This document shows positions 1 through 7,754 of a stretch of 9,226 nt of DNA, piece by piece (the first letter of the stretch is position 1; the number at the start of each line of letters is the position of its first letter). A model generated the notes under the pieces. It did not search any database, had not been told where the DNA came from, and saw only the letters and a list, made by a program, of their open reading frames with translations. The stretch is taken from positions 1 through 9,226 of the forward strand of contig RGAX01000103.1 in NCBI GenBank assembly GCA_009919985.1, written 5' to 3'. The stretch is from Opitutaceae bacterium (GTDB lineage Bacteria; Verrucomicrobiota; Verrucomicrobiia; Opitutales; Opitutaceae). The position numbers and the translations under genes are program-made.

Positions 1-122
1 AATAACCTCTCGGAAATGCGTGACTTGAATTGATACTTATTTTTCATTGCCCTTCATAGACTTAAACAGATTTTGCTCTGCTCAGCTAGGAAAGACCCAT
101 AGGAAATATGAGCAGGTGCTGA
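1..122. other. Intergenic tail downstream of the histidine kinase
   Basis: This stretch is more AT-rich than the rest of the window and contains no credible reading frame. It lies after the stop codon of the minus-strand kinase. The only structure seen is an inverted repeat, CTGCTCA at 78-84 and TGAGCAG at 109-115, separated by 24 nt. It could form a weak stem in the kinase transcript, but the loop is long and no clean U-tract follows, so I do not call it a terminator. No promoter was identified. Confidence 0.4.
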
Positions 123-1844
123 TTACGCGAGGGGCAAGGTAAGGCGCATCGTGGTGCCTTCGGGGCTGCTCGCCACAAGAATGAGATCGCCGTGGTGGGA
201 AATGAGAACGCGTTTAGCGATGGCCAGTCCGAGGCCGGTGCCTCCGGGGCGGCCCGAGAGAAAGGAGTCGAAAATGCGCTCGCGGATGTTTTCGGGAATA
301 CCGGTGCCGGTGTCGGCAAGATCGAGTTGGGCGACGGCGCCGGAATCGCGGAGGGCGACCCCGAGTGTGACGTTGATCGTACCGCCGTCAGGCATGGCCT
401 GCATGGCGTTGATGATGAGGTTAAGGAGGACTTGTTGTAATTGACCGTGATGGCCTTCGACGACGACTGGGCGCGCGGGCGGATCAAAACGGAAAGCGAT
501 TTTACTCTGCGCAAGTTTAAGGCGAAGCAGGACGAGCGTGTCCTCGATGATTTCTCCCAGCGAGCAACGTGTGTGGAGGCTCGTGGGGGCTTTGGCAAAA
601 TTAAGCACGCGCGTGACGATGCCCTCAAGTTGGTCTAGCTTTTCACCGATGACGCGCATGTCGGTCTGGCGCGGATCGTCGGGCTTGAAATCGACCCCGA
701 GGCCGCCGTGGAGAAGTTTGAGGACCGTGAGGGGGTTGCGGATTTCGTGCGCGATCTCGGCGGCGAGGAGACCGAGGGTCGTGAGGCGTTCGTTTTTGCG
801 GAGGGAATCTTCGCTCTGAAAAACGCGGGTGTAGAGTCGGGAATTTTGCAGGGCGACGGCGCCGAGCGAGGCGAGGGCGGCGAGGAGGCGTTTCTCGTCG
901 TTATCAAAACGGTGGACGCGATCGGTGAAGACGGCGAGTACGCCGAGAACTTCGCCTTCGTAACTAAGTGGCGTGGCGAGGGCAGAAACGAGCGCGGGGT
1001 CAAGGGGCAGGTCGTTGAGATCGCGAAAATCGGGCGTCTGGATGTTGGTGAAGGTGATCGCGCGGCGGGTGTGGACGGCGGCGGCGAAGGCACAAGAATC
1101 AAGCGGAAGCGCGCCAGCGGGTGGGGCGGTAACGGCGGCACTGGTGGTCAGGGCCGCGAAGCTTAGCGTGGCGGTCTCGGCGTCGTGGAGGTAGAGCGCG
1201 CAGGCTCGAGCCGAGAGGACTTGGCGAGCGTCGCGGGTGAGTGAGTCGAAGAGTTCTTGGGGCTCGAGTTTGGCGACGAGGGATTGGCCGGTGGTGATGA
1301 GGGTCTCGAGCTGGCGGGCCTTGGCTTTAAGGTGGCGTAGTTGCCAGAGGCGTTGGAGGACCGCGGTGGCTTCAGCGGTGAAGCGCACGAGCAAAGCGAG
1401 GTCGCCGGTCGTAAAATGGCCAATGGAGTCGTGATCGAGACAGATCACGCCGATGACTTGGCCGTTATCCTCCATCGGCGCGGCGATTTCACAGGCGGTG
1501 CTCGAGCGGACGCGGACGTAGCGGGCGTCACGGGAGACGTCGGGAACGAGTTGCGCGCGGGAATGGAAGGCGACCCAGCCGGTGATGCCTTGGCCGAGCC
1601 GGAGTACGACTTCGCGGTAATCGGCGGGAAGTCCGATTTGGGTTTCGATTTCGAGGCGGCCGTGGTCGGGGTTGAGCAGTGAGATGGAGCCGGCGGAGCC
1701 TTTGAAGCGGGTGAGAAGTTCACCGAGGATGCGCGGTAGGACAAATGCGGGTTCCTCGCTCTGGAAACCGAGCGAGGCGATGCGACCGAGCGTGGCTTGA
1801 TCGGCGAGGGAAAGGGCGGAGGCGGATTCCACGCGCTCGAACAT
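123..1844 (-). CDS. GAF-domain sensor histidine kinase (NtrB-like transmitter)
   Basis: This 573-residue protein is predicted to be a cytoplasmic two-component sensor kinase that autophosphorylates on histidine and passes the phosphate to an unidentified response regulator. Two GAF-like sensor domains are visible at about residues 36-165 and 195-335. A dimerisation/phosphoacceptor segment follows at about 352-417, with H366 in AAEIAHEIRNPL. The C-terminal ATPase domain shows the N-box N475/N479 (LLNLIINAMQAMPDGG), the G1 box D511-x-G513-x-G515, an F-box FDSF at 525-528 and the G2 box GGTGLGL at 534-540. All catalytic landmarks are intact. No transmembrane segment or signal peptide is visible, so the stimulus is probably intracellular; the ligand is unknown. 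The gene lies 109 nt downstream of glnD on the same strand, so cotranscription is possible. The start ATG at 1844 opens directly into plausible protein, but no Shine-Dalgarno sequence precedes it. No response regulator gene is in view. The family call is firm; the pathway is inference. Confidence 0.93.
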   Translation of the reverse strand: MFERVESASALSLADQATLGRIASLGFQSEEPAFVLPRILGELLTRFKGSAGSISLLNPDHGRLEIETQIGLPADYREVVLRLGQGITGWVAFHSRAQLVPDVSRDARYVRVRSSTACEIAAPMEDNGQVIGVICLDHDSIGHFTTGDLALLVRFTAEATAVLQRLWQLRHLKAKARQLETLITTGQSLVAKLEPQELFDSLTRDARQVLSARACALYLHDAETATLSFAALTTSAAVTAPPAGALPLDSCAFAAAVHTRRAITFTNIQTPDFRDLNDLPLDPALVSALATPLSYEGEVLGVLAVFTDRVHRFDNDEKRLLAALASLGAVALQNSRLYTRVFQSEDSLRKNERLTTLGLLAAEIAHEIRNPLTVLKLLHGGLGVDFKPDDPRQTDMRVIGEKLDQLEGIVTRVLNFAKAPTSLHTRCSLGEIIEDTLVLLRLKLAQSKIAFRFDPPARPVVVEGHHGQLQQVLLNLIINAMQAMPDGGTINVTLGVALRDSGAVAQLDLADTGTGIPENIRERIFDSFLSGRPGGTGLGLAIAKRVLISHHGDLILVASSPEGTTMRLTLPLA

Positions 1845-1952
1845 TGGGGAATCAGGGCGGAAGGCCAGAAATTCTGTGCTTACCGCGCGAGTCGGAGTCA
1901 GTGGGACCGGAAAAAGTTTTAACCGGCAAGCCGCCGAGGCCGAGCGGGCTGT

Positions 1953-4763
1953 TTATTTGCCAGCGACGGTCGCCGGAGCGGGCGCGGCGATGACTTCGGC
2001 GAGCGCGTCCCGGAGGGCGTGCAGGCGTTCCGGATTTTCGACAGCTGCATGGTCGCCGCTTTCGATATAAAACGTATCGATGGCGACGCCACGCTCGGTG
2101 CCGATGCGCGCGAAGGTGGTATCGAAGCCGTGGTCTGACACGGTCTTGGCGAGGCGATAAAGGAGGCCGATTTGATCGCGGGCTTGGATTTCCACGATGG
2201 TACGCTCCATGGAAAGTTCGTGGTAAACCTCTACAGTGGGAGGAAAGGAGCTGTGGAGCGCTTCGCCGTTGGTGGTGGAGAGGTAGCGGGTCGCGGCGAT
2301 TTTTTTAGCTTGGGCAACGATGTCGGGATAGAGGTCTTTGTTAGAGACGAGGGCGGACTCGATCGTCTTGGCGAAGATTTCCTGCGCGGCGGCGCTTTGG
2401 ACAACCCCGCGACCGGGTTCGACTACATAGAAGGTGTCGATGGCGATGTGATCGGTCCGGGAGATGACCTTGGCCCCCAGGATGCTCAGACCGGCGACGC
2501 TCAAGGCCCCCGCGAGTTTATAAAAGAGGCCGGCGCGATCCCAAGTGACAACGTTGACGACGGTGAGGGAGCGGTTGAGGTCGTCTTTCCACTCGATTAC
2601 GGGTCGGAGCGTACCGACGGAATCGGCAGCGGCGATTGAGGTGAACAATTTGTTCACCATCTGGATGTGGAGCGCGATTTCGCTGCCTTCGGTGTGGATG
2701 AAATAGCGGTCGGGCAGTAGGCTAAAGTGCGCGGCAATTTCGTCGTCACTGATGCCGGGGATGCGTTGGGCGATGAGGTCCTGTTGGGTCATGAGCTTTT
2801 TAGCTTCGTAACTGGCGGCAAGGGTGGGGCCGTGTTTCAGGCGTTCAAGGGTGGCTCGAAAAAGCGTGGTGTGGAGCGTATCTTTGTAACTGTTCCATAG
2901 ATCAACCGTGGTGCCGCGAGCGTCGCAAAAAGTGTGGACGTAAAGCATCCGCAAGCGCTCGGGATCGAGCACAAGATCGGCGAAGGCGGCGGCGGTATTA
3001 GGATCATCGACATCCCGCTTCTGCCAGAATCGTGCCATCGCCAAATGATTTTGGATGACAAAGGAGACCACGGCGCGGCCCTCGGGCGAAACATCGAAAC
3101 GTTTCAGTAGCGGCTCGGCGATGCGCACGCCGCTCTCGGCATGGCCCTGGATACCCTCAGCTTTGCCGATATCATGAAGTAGCAGTGTGAGATAGAGTAG
3201 GGCTGAATCGGAGATCTCGTGCAGTACCTCGCGATATTTGAGCGTGATGGGTTCGGCGGCGGTAAAGATACGATCGAGCTCGCGGATGGCGTTGAGCGTG
3301 TGCACATCGGCTGTGTAGCGGTGGTAATATTCATGCTGCACGAGGCAAGTGAGTGCGTCGAAGGCGGGAATGAAACGACCGAGCACTCCCAACTCATGCA
3401 TGAGGGCCAACGCCGGATAAACCGCGCCGACTTCGGAGAGGATCGCGCGAAAGCTGGCAGTGGAGTCCGCTGAGGCCGCGACCTCCTCAGTGAGCAAAGG
3501 CAAGGATTCGCGGATGAGTTCGCGCAGGTGCAGGTCGATCGCGCAGTCGAGTTGCTGGCTGTGGCGGAAAACGCGAATTAGGCGGACCGGATCGGTCGTA
3601 AAAACCGCGGGGGATTCGGCGGCGAGTTCGCGGCCGCGCACAATGAAGCCATCAATGCGTTTGCTGCGGGTGAAACGCGAGATGAGTAATGATTCGCGAA
3701 TGGAGCTGGCCGTGCCCTTCGCGCCGCGGCCGATACTAAGCGCCAGACGGCTTTCGACGAGTTTCGACATACGAAAAATCGTCTGCGCCGCGCGGTAATA
3801 ATCCTGCATGAAATGCTCCACGCGCTGAAGCATGTCAGTTTCAGTGTAGCCGAGATTTTCGGCAACGCGAGGTTGGGTGTCGAGGTTGAGGGTGTCGGTC
3901 GGGCGCGGGCTAATAAAATGCAGCTCGTTGCGCACGCGCAGGATGAATTCGTACGCGCGTTGCGCGGCCTCGACATCGGCGGGCTTCAGATAGTTTTGCG
4001 CGGCGAGATCAGTGAGGGTGTCGATGCCGAGTTTCACGCGGGCCATCCAAACAGTGCTTTGGTAATCGCGGAGACCACCGACGCCGTTTTTGAGGTCGGG
4101 CTCTTGGTTGAAAACGGTGTCGGCAAACTTGGCGCGGCGGCTGTTTTGGTCGTCGAGGCGGGCGGCGATGTAGGCCTTGGGGTCTTCGCTTGTGTAAAAA
4201 TTGCGGTAGGTCTGGGAGAACGTCTCAGCGAGCGCAGAGGAGCCGGCAACGAGGCGCGCCTCGAGCATGGCGGTCTTTGTCTGGATGTCTTTGCGCGCCT
4301 CGATAAACACTTCGTCGAGCGTGCGTGTGGAATGTCCGACTTTCAGGCCACAGTCCCATAACAGGTACAAAATCTCCTGGGTGAGGTGTTCTTGAAGGGG
4401 TTGGGCGAGGGCGGCTTTCGTTTTGGCCGGGAAGAGGAACATCACGTCGATATCGCTCCACGGTGCGAGCTCCTCACGGCCGTAACCGCCAAGGGCGAGG
4501 AGCGAAACGGGCATGGGCGGCGGACCGTATTGGCGCGTGAAGGAAGCAATCGCGTAATCAAAGAGGGCCACAAGTAACGTATCGATCGAGGCCGAGCGGG
4601 CGTGGACGATGGCCAGGCCGGTGCCGCCAGCTTGATGCGAGGCTAGCAATACGGATTGTTCGGCTTTGAGGTAGGACTTGGCGGCAGCCAGCCGCGCGGG
4701 CGCGGGCACATCGCCGGTAAAGGCGAGGAATTCACGGGCGGACGCGGAGAGGCTTAAAGACAT
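1953..4763 (-). CDS. glnD: Bifunctional [protein-PII] uridylyltransferase / uridylyl-removing enzyme
   Basis: GlnD uridylylates PII proteins (GlnB/GlnK) when glutamine is low and removes UMP when it is high, so it is the primary nitrogen sensor of the cell. Numbered from the chosen start (936 residues), the order is as follows. The nucleotidyltransferase motif GGYGREELAPWSDID is at 92-106, with catalytic D104 and D106. The GlnD-specific motif EPDLKNGVGGLRD is at 221-233. The HD uridylyl-removing domain has H477, H481, H488, the pair H530-D531 in LLHDIGKA, and H541. Two ACT domains at about 734-786 and 854-902, each with a DRAGL/DQIGL-type glutamine-binding loop, end the protein. Length is slightly above the usual 850-900 residues. 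An upstream in-frame ATG at 4820 would add 19 residues (MPFFALCARP...). I prefer 4763 because the extra codons are atypical, overlap a GC hairpin (4794-4810) and look non-conserved in character. A weak AAGGG lies upstream of the 4820 start, so that start is not excluded. The gene is divergent from valS and followed by the GAF kinase. Confidence 0.96.
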   Translation of the reverse strand: MSLSLSASAREFLAFTGDVPAPARLAAAKSYLKAEQSVLLASHQAGGTGLAIVHARSASIDTLLVALFDYAIASFTRQYGPPPMPVSLLALGGYGREELAPWSDIDVMFLFPAKTKAALAQPLQEHLTQEILYLLWDCGLKVGHSTRTLDEVFIEARKDIQTKTAMLEARLVAGSSALAETFSQTYRNFYTSEDPKAYIAARLDDQNSRRAKFADTVFNQEPDLKNGVGGLRDYQSTVWMARVKLGIDTLTDLAAQNYLKPADVEAAQRAYEFILRVRNELHFISPRPTDTLNLDTQPRVAENLGYTETDMLQRVEHFMQDYYRAAQTIFRMSKLVESRLALSIGRGAKGTASSIRESLLISRFTRSKRIDGFIVRGRELAAESPAVFTTDPVRLIRVFRHSQQLDCAIDLHLRELIRESLPLLTEEVAASADSTASFRAILSEVGAVYPALALMHELGVLGRFIPAFDALTCLVQHEYYHRYTADVHTLNAIRELDRIFTAAEPITLKYREVLHEISDSALLYLTLLLHDIGKAEGIQGHAESGVRIAEPLLKRFDVSPEGRAVVSFVIQNHLAMARFWQKRDVDDPNTAAAFADLVLDPERLRMLYVHTFCDARGTTVDLWNSYKDTLHTTLFRATLERLKHGPTLAASYEAKKLMTQQDLIAQRIPGISDDEIAAHFSLLPDRYFIHTEGSEIALHIQMVNKLFTSIAAADSVGTLRPVIEWKDDLNRSLTVVNVVTWDRAGLFYKLAGALSVAGLSILGAKVISRTDHIAIDTFYVVEPGRGVVQSAAAQEIFAKTIESALVSNKDLYPDIVAQAKKIAATRYLSTTNGEALHSSFPPTVEVYHELSMERTIVEIQARDQIGLLYRLAKTVSDHGFDTTFARIGTERGVAIDTFYIESGDHAAVENPERLHALRDALAEVIAAPAPATVAGK

Positions 4764-4793
4764 AGACGAACTACACAGTGAAGTTGAAACCGG

Positions 4794-4810
4794 TCGCGCG
4801 CAAAGCGCGA
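4794..4810. repeat. Short perfect GC hairpin in the glnD/valS divergent gap
   Basis: TCGCGC (4794-4799) and GCGCGA (4805-4810) form a perfect 6-bp stem with a 5-nt loop. If glnD starts at 4763 the hairpin lies in its 5' leader, 31 nt before the start codon. If it starts at 4820 it is inside the reading frame. No U-tract follows on the minus strand, so it is not an intrinsic terminator for glnD. Its role, if any, is unknown, and a stem this short may arise by chance in GC-rich DNA. Confidence 0.35.
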
Positions 4811-4833
4811 AAAACGGCATTGCGGGCGAACCC

Positions 4834-4861
4834 TTGGCGGGGTCTTCTAAGCGGTTTTAAT
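4834..4861 (+). promoter_or_regulatory. Candidate sigma-70-like promoter for valS
   Basis: TTGGCG (4834-4839) and TTTAAT (4856-4861) are separated by 16 nt and resemble a -35/-10 pair. Transcription would begin about 7 nt before the valS ATG at 4875, giving a very short leader. That fits the absence of a Shine-Dalgarno sequence there (the bases before the ATG read CCGTAATCCACT). The match is moderate and found by eye; promoter consensus in this organism is not known. Confidence 0.25.
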
Positions 4862-4874
4862 CCCGTAATCCACT

Positions 4875-7607
4875 ATGGCCGAGATCACCAAGAGCTACGA
4901 ATCCCGCGATGTTGAGCAGAAATGGTACGCCGCCTGGCAACAGGCCGGCTGCTTCGCGGGCAAGGTCGTGCCCGGCCAACCCGCCTACAGCATCGCCATC
5001 CCGCCGCCCAATGTCACCGGCGTGCTCACTATGGGGCACGTACTTAACAACACCATTCAGGACATTCTAATCCGACGCGCGCGTCTCGAGGGCAAATCCG
5101 CGATGTGGCTCCCTGGCACTGATCACGCCGGCATCGCCACGCAGACCGTCGTCGAGCGCCAGCTCCGCAAAGAAAAGAAAACGCGGCACGATTTCGGACG
5201 CGAGAAATTCGTCGAGAAGGTCTGGGAATGGCGTGAAGAAAAGGGTGGTATCATCTTAGAACAGCTGCGCCGGCTCGGCGCCTCCTGCGATTGGGATCGC
5301 ACGCAGTTCACCATGGACCCGCATTATTCGCAGGCCGTCTTGGGCGTGTTCGTTAAACTCTTCGAGCGCGGCAACATCTACCGCGGCAAACGCATGGTGA
5401 ACTGGTGCCCGGCTTCGCAGACCGCACTCTCCGACGAAGAAGTGATCATGAAGCCAGTTAACGGCACGATCTACCGCGTCCGCTACGAGCTCACGCAATC
5501 CCCCGGCCAATTCATCGAGGTCAAAACCACGCGCCCCGAGACAATCCCCGGCGACGTAGCCATCGCCGTGCACCCCGAAGATCCGCGTTACACCGCGCTC
5601 GTTGGCCAGACGGTCTGGCGTCCGATCAACCGCACCGCGATTCCGATCATCGCTGACGTAGCCGTGGACAAAGAATTCGGCAGCGGCGCGCTCAAAATCA
5701 CGCCCGCCCACGACAAGGTCGATTTCGAGGTCGGTACCCGCCACAAGCTTCAGATCATCGACGTGCTCAATGCCGACGGCACGCTCAACGCCCTCGCAGG
5801 CCCCGAACTCGCCGGCCTAGATCGTTTCGCGGGCCGCAAGAAAGCAGCCGAGCTTTTAAAAGAATCCGGCGCCCTCGTCGCCGAAGAAGCTTACGCCAAC
5901 AACGTAGGTTATTCCGAGCGCGCCGATGTGCCGATCGAGCCGCGCCTCACGTGGCAATGGTGGCTGCGTTATCCGCGGATTGAGGAAGCCAAGACCGCTG
6001 TGCGCGACGGCCACATCAAGTTTCACCCTGAGCGTTGGAGCAAAGTTTACCTCCACTGGCTCGAAAATATCCAAGATTGGTGCATCAGCCGTCAGCTCTG
6101 GTGGGGCCATCGCATTCCGGTTTGGTACCGCAAAGGTGTCGATAAAGAGACGCTCACCGAGGCTGATCTCCGCGACGGCAATAAAGTTCACATCTCGCTC
6201 ACCGGCCCCGCCGACCCAGCGAATTGGGTGCAAGAAGAAGACGTGCTCGATACTTGGGCGTCGTCCTGGCTCTGGCCTTTTGCCACATTGGGTTGGCCCT
6301 ACGCGCAGAAAATGCAGGCCTCGGGCTATAATTATTTTTATCCGACGAGCACGCTCGTGACCGGTCCCGACATCATTTTCTTCTGGGTCGCGCGCATGAT
6401 TATGGCCGGCCTTGAGTTCACGCATGAAGGTGAGTCGCTGGAAAAACGCATTCCGTTTAAGGATGTGTATTTCACGGGCATCATTCGTGACCAACAGGGT
6501 CGTAAAATGTCGAAGTCGCTCGGCAACTCGCCTGATCCGATCGATTTGATTAACAGCTACGGCGCCGACGGTCTGCGTTTCGGTATCATCTCCATCGCCC
6601 CACAAGGCCAAGACATCCGATTTCAAGAAGACCGTATCGAGGGTGGAAAAAATTTCTGCAACAAGCTTTGGAACGCATCCCGTTTCCGCCAGATGAGCGG
6701 CGAGATGAGCGACAATTCCTCGCTCGCCGCCATCGCCGCGCGGCTCGATGGCGCGAAGTTCGACGCCGACGATCACGCCATCCTCGAGCGCTTGCTCTCC
6801 ACCACCCGCGAAGTGGATCGTTGCTTCGCGCACTTTGAATTCAGCGGCGCCGTCCAAGCGCTTTACGGGTTTTTCTGGAACGATTTCTGTGATTGGTACG
6901 TCGAAGTGTCCAAGTCGAAACTTCAGTCCCCGGACACGAAAGCCAATTGCCTCGCGCTCCAGGATCTCGTGTTGCGACAGACGCTGCTTTTATTGCACCC
7001 CGTGATTCCGTTTATCACCGAAGAGCTGTGGACGTTACTCGGTTACGGAGCGGCGGGAACTTTCCTCATGCGCGACGCTCGCGTCGAAGATGAAGCGACG
7101 TGCACACGCATCCTCGCAGCCGTGGGCGTGCGACTTGATCTCGCCCAAGCCTCAACGGTCGAGAGCGTGAAAGCGTTTGTCTCGCAAGCGCGCGCGCTCA
7201 AAGCCGAACACAACCTCGCCAGCCGGCGTGACGTGCGTTTTTTGGTGAAGACGAACGACGCTGCTTGGACTGTTTTGGCCGCAAGTCTAAGCAAACTCAC
7301 GCGCATGGCGGGAGCGACGGAGTTCGTGCGCCAGGAAATCGTGGAAGGCGCACCGGCCGTCGTAACGACGCTCGGCACGCTTTATCTCGATCTTGCGAGC
7401 ACAGTTGATCCCGAGGCCGAAAAAGTGCGACTCACCAAGGAGCTCGATGCGATCGCCAAGCACATTGCCGGTACTGAAGCCCGTCTGAGTAACGAAGCGT
7501 TTGTGAGCAAGGCCCCGCCGGCGGTGCTCGAGGGCGCGCGTAAACAACTCGCCGATCAAAAAGCGAAACAAGCCGAGCTGACACGCTTGCGGGCGGCGTT
7601 GGGCTAA
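4875..7607 (+). CDS. valS: Valyl-tRNA synthetase
   Basis: This 910-residue class I aminoacyl-tRNA synthetase charges tRNA-Val with valine in the cytoplasm. The N-terminal catalytic fold begins with IPPPNVTGVLTMGHVLNNT (about 42-60), which is the ValRS HIGH region, followed by WLPGTDHAGIATQ (78-90). The CP1 editing domain spans roughly 195-350 and shows TTRPETIPGDVAIAVHP (218-234) and LKITPAHDKVDFEVGTRH (273-290), as expected for hydrolysis of mischarged Thr-tRNA-Val. KMSKS is exact at 544-548 (GRKMSKSLGNSPDP). An anticodon-binding helical domain covers about 630-780, and a charged coiled-coil tRNA-binding arm ends the protein (about 845-908). Length is within the normal family range, so the gene appears complete. 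The oddity is T52 in the HIGH box (TMGH instead of the usual HMGH). The gene is divergent from glnD, and tRNA-Gln lies 73 nt downstream. No Shine-Dalgarno sequence precedes the ATG. Confidence 0.98.
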   Translation: MAEITKSYESRDVEQKWYAAWQQAGCFAGKVVPGQPAYSIAIPPPNVTGVLTMGHVLNNTIQDILIRRARLEGKSAMWLPGTDHAGIATQTVVERQLRKEKKTRHDFGREKFVEKVWEWREEKGGIILEQLRRLGASCDWDRTQFTMDPHYSQAVLGVFVKLFERGNIYRGKRMVNWCPASQTALSDEEVIMKPVNGTIYRVRYELTQSPGQFIEVKTTRPETIPGDVAIAVHPEDPRYTALVGQTVWRPINRTAIPIIADVAVDKEFGSGALKITPAHDKVDFEVGTRHKLQIIDVLNADGTLNALAGPELAGLDRFAGRKKAAELLKESGALVAEEAYANNVGYSERADVPIEPRLTWQWWLRYPRIEEAKTAVRDGHIKFHPERWSKVYLHWLENIQDWCISRQLWWGHRIPVWYRKGVDKETLTEADLRDGNKVHISLTGPADPANWVQEEDVLDTWASSWLWPFATLGWPYAQKMQASGYNYFYPTSTLVTGPDIIFFWVARMIMAGLEFTHEGESLEKRIPFKDVYFTGIIRDQQGRKMSKSLGNSPDPIDLINSYGADGLRFGIISIAPQGQDIRFQEDRIEGGKNFCNKLWNASRFRQMSGEMSDNSSLAAIAARLDGAKFDADDHAILERLLSTTREVDRCFAHFEFSGAVQALYGFFWNDFCDWYVEVSKSKLQSPDTKANCLALQDLVLRQTLLLLHPVIPFITEELWTLLGYGAAGTFLMRDARVEDEATCTRILAAVGVRLDLAQASTVESVKAFVSQARALKAEHNLASRRDVRFLVKTNDAAWTVLAASLSKLTRMAGATEFVRQEIVEGAPAVVTTLGTLYLDLASTVDPEAEKVRLTKELDAIAKHIAGTEARLSNEAFVSKAPPAVLEGARKQLADQKAKQAELTRLRAALG

Positions 7608-7652
7608 TTTTTTTCACGAAACTCTCCGTTTCCGCCCTTGACCTAGGGCGGA
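7608..7652 (+). terminator. Possible transcription end of valS
   Basis: A run of seven T residues (7608-7614) directly follows the valS stop codon, preceded only by weak, 4-bp-scale stem potential. Further on, TCCGCCCT (7631-7638) and AGGGCGGA (7645-7652) form a perfect 8-bp stem with a 6-nt loop, but no U-tract follows it. Neither is a textbook intrinsic terminator. The hairpin overlaps a TTGACC (7638-7643) that might instead be a -35 element for the tRNA, although no good -10 is seen at the right distance. Confidence 0.3.
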
Positions 7653-7680
7653 GGCGGCGCACCGTTTTCCGTTCTACTGA

Positions 7681-7754
7681 TGCCTGATGGTGTAATGGCA
7701 GCACAGGTGACTTTGACTCACCTAGTCATGGTTCGAATCCATGTCGGGCAGCCA
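7681..7754 (+). tRNA. tRNA-Gln (anticodon UUG), CCA encoded
   Basis: The full cloverleaf can be folded by hand. The acceptor arm is 7681-7687 with 7744-7750 (7 pairs including one G-U, and the U1-A72 end typical of tRNA-Gln). The D stem is GTG 7690-7692 with CAC 7702-7704. The anticodon stem is GGTGA 7706-7710 with TCACC 7718-7722. The loop CTTTGAC (7711-7717) places anticodon TTG at 7713-7715, which reads CAA/CAG glutamine codons. The T arm is CATGG 7727-7731 with CCATG 7739-7743 around TTCGAAT. Discriminator G is at 7751 and CCA at 7752-7754 is encoded. It stands alone in the window, 73 nt after valS. Confidence 0.96.

Noticed and set aside
78..115. Inverted repeat after the kinase gene as a terminator
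   Set aside because: The 7-bp stem has a 24-nt loop and lacks a following U-tract on the minus strand.
3813..4361. 182-residue plus-strand open frame inside glnD
   Set aside because: It is antisense to conserved GlnD coding sequence and shows no domain features of its own.
5856..6857. Long 333-residue open frame on the minus strand inside valS
   Set aside because: It lies wholly antisense to the strongly supported valS frame and has no recognisable motifs. Long antisense frames are common opposite GC-rich genes.
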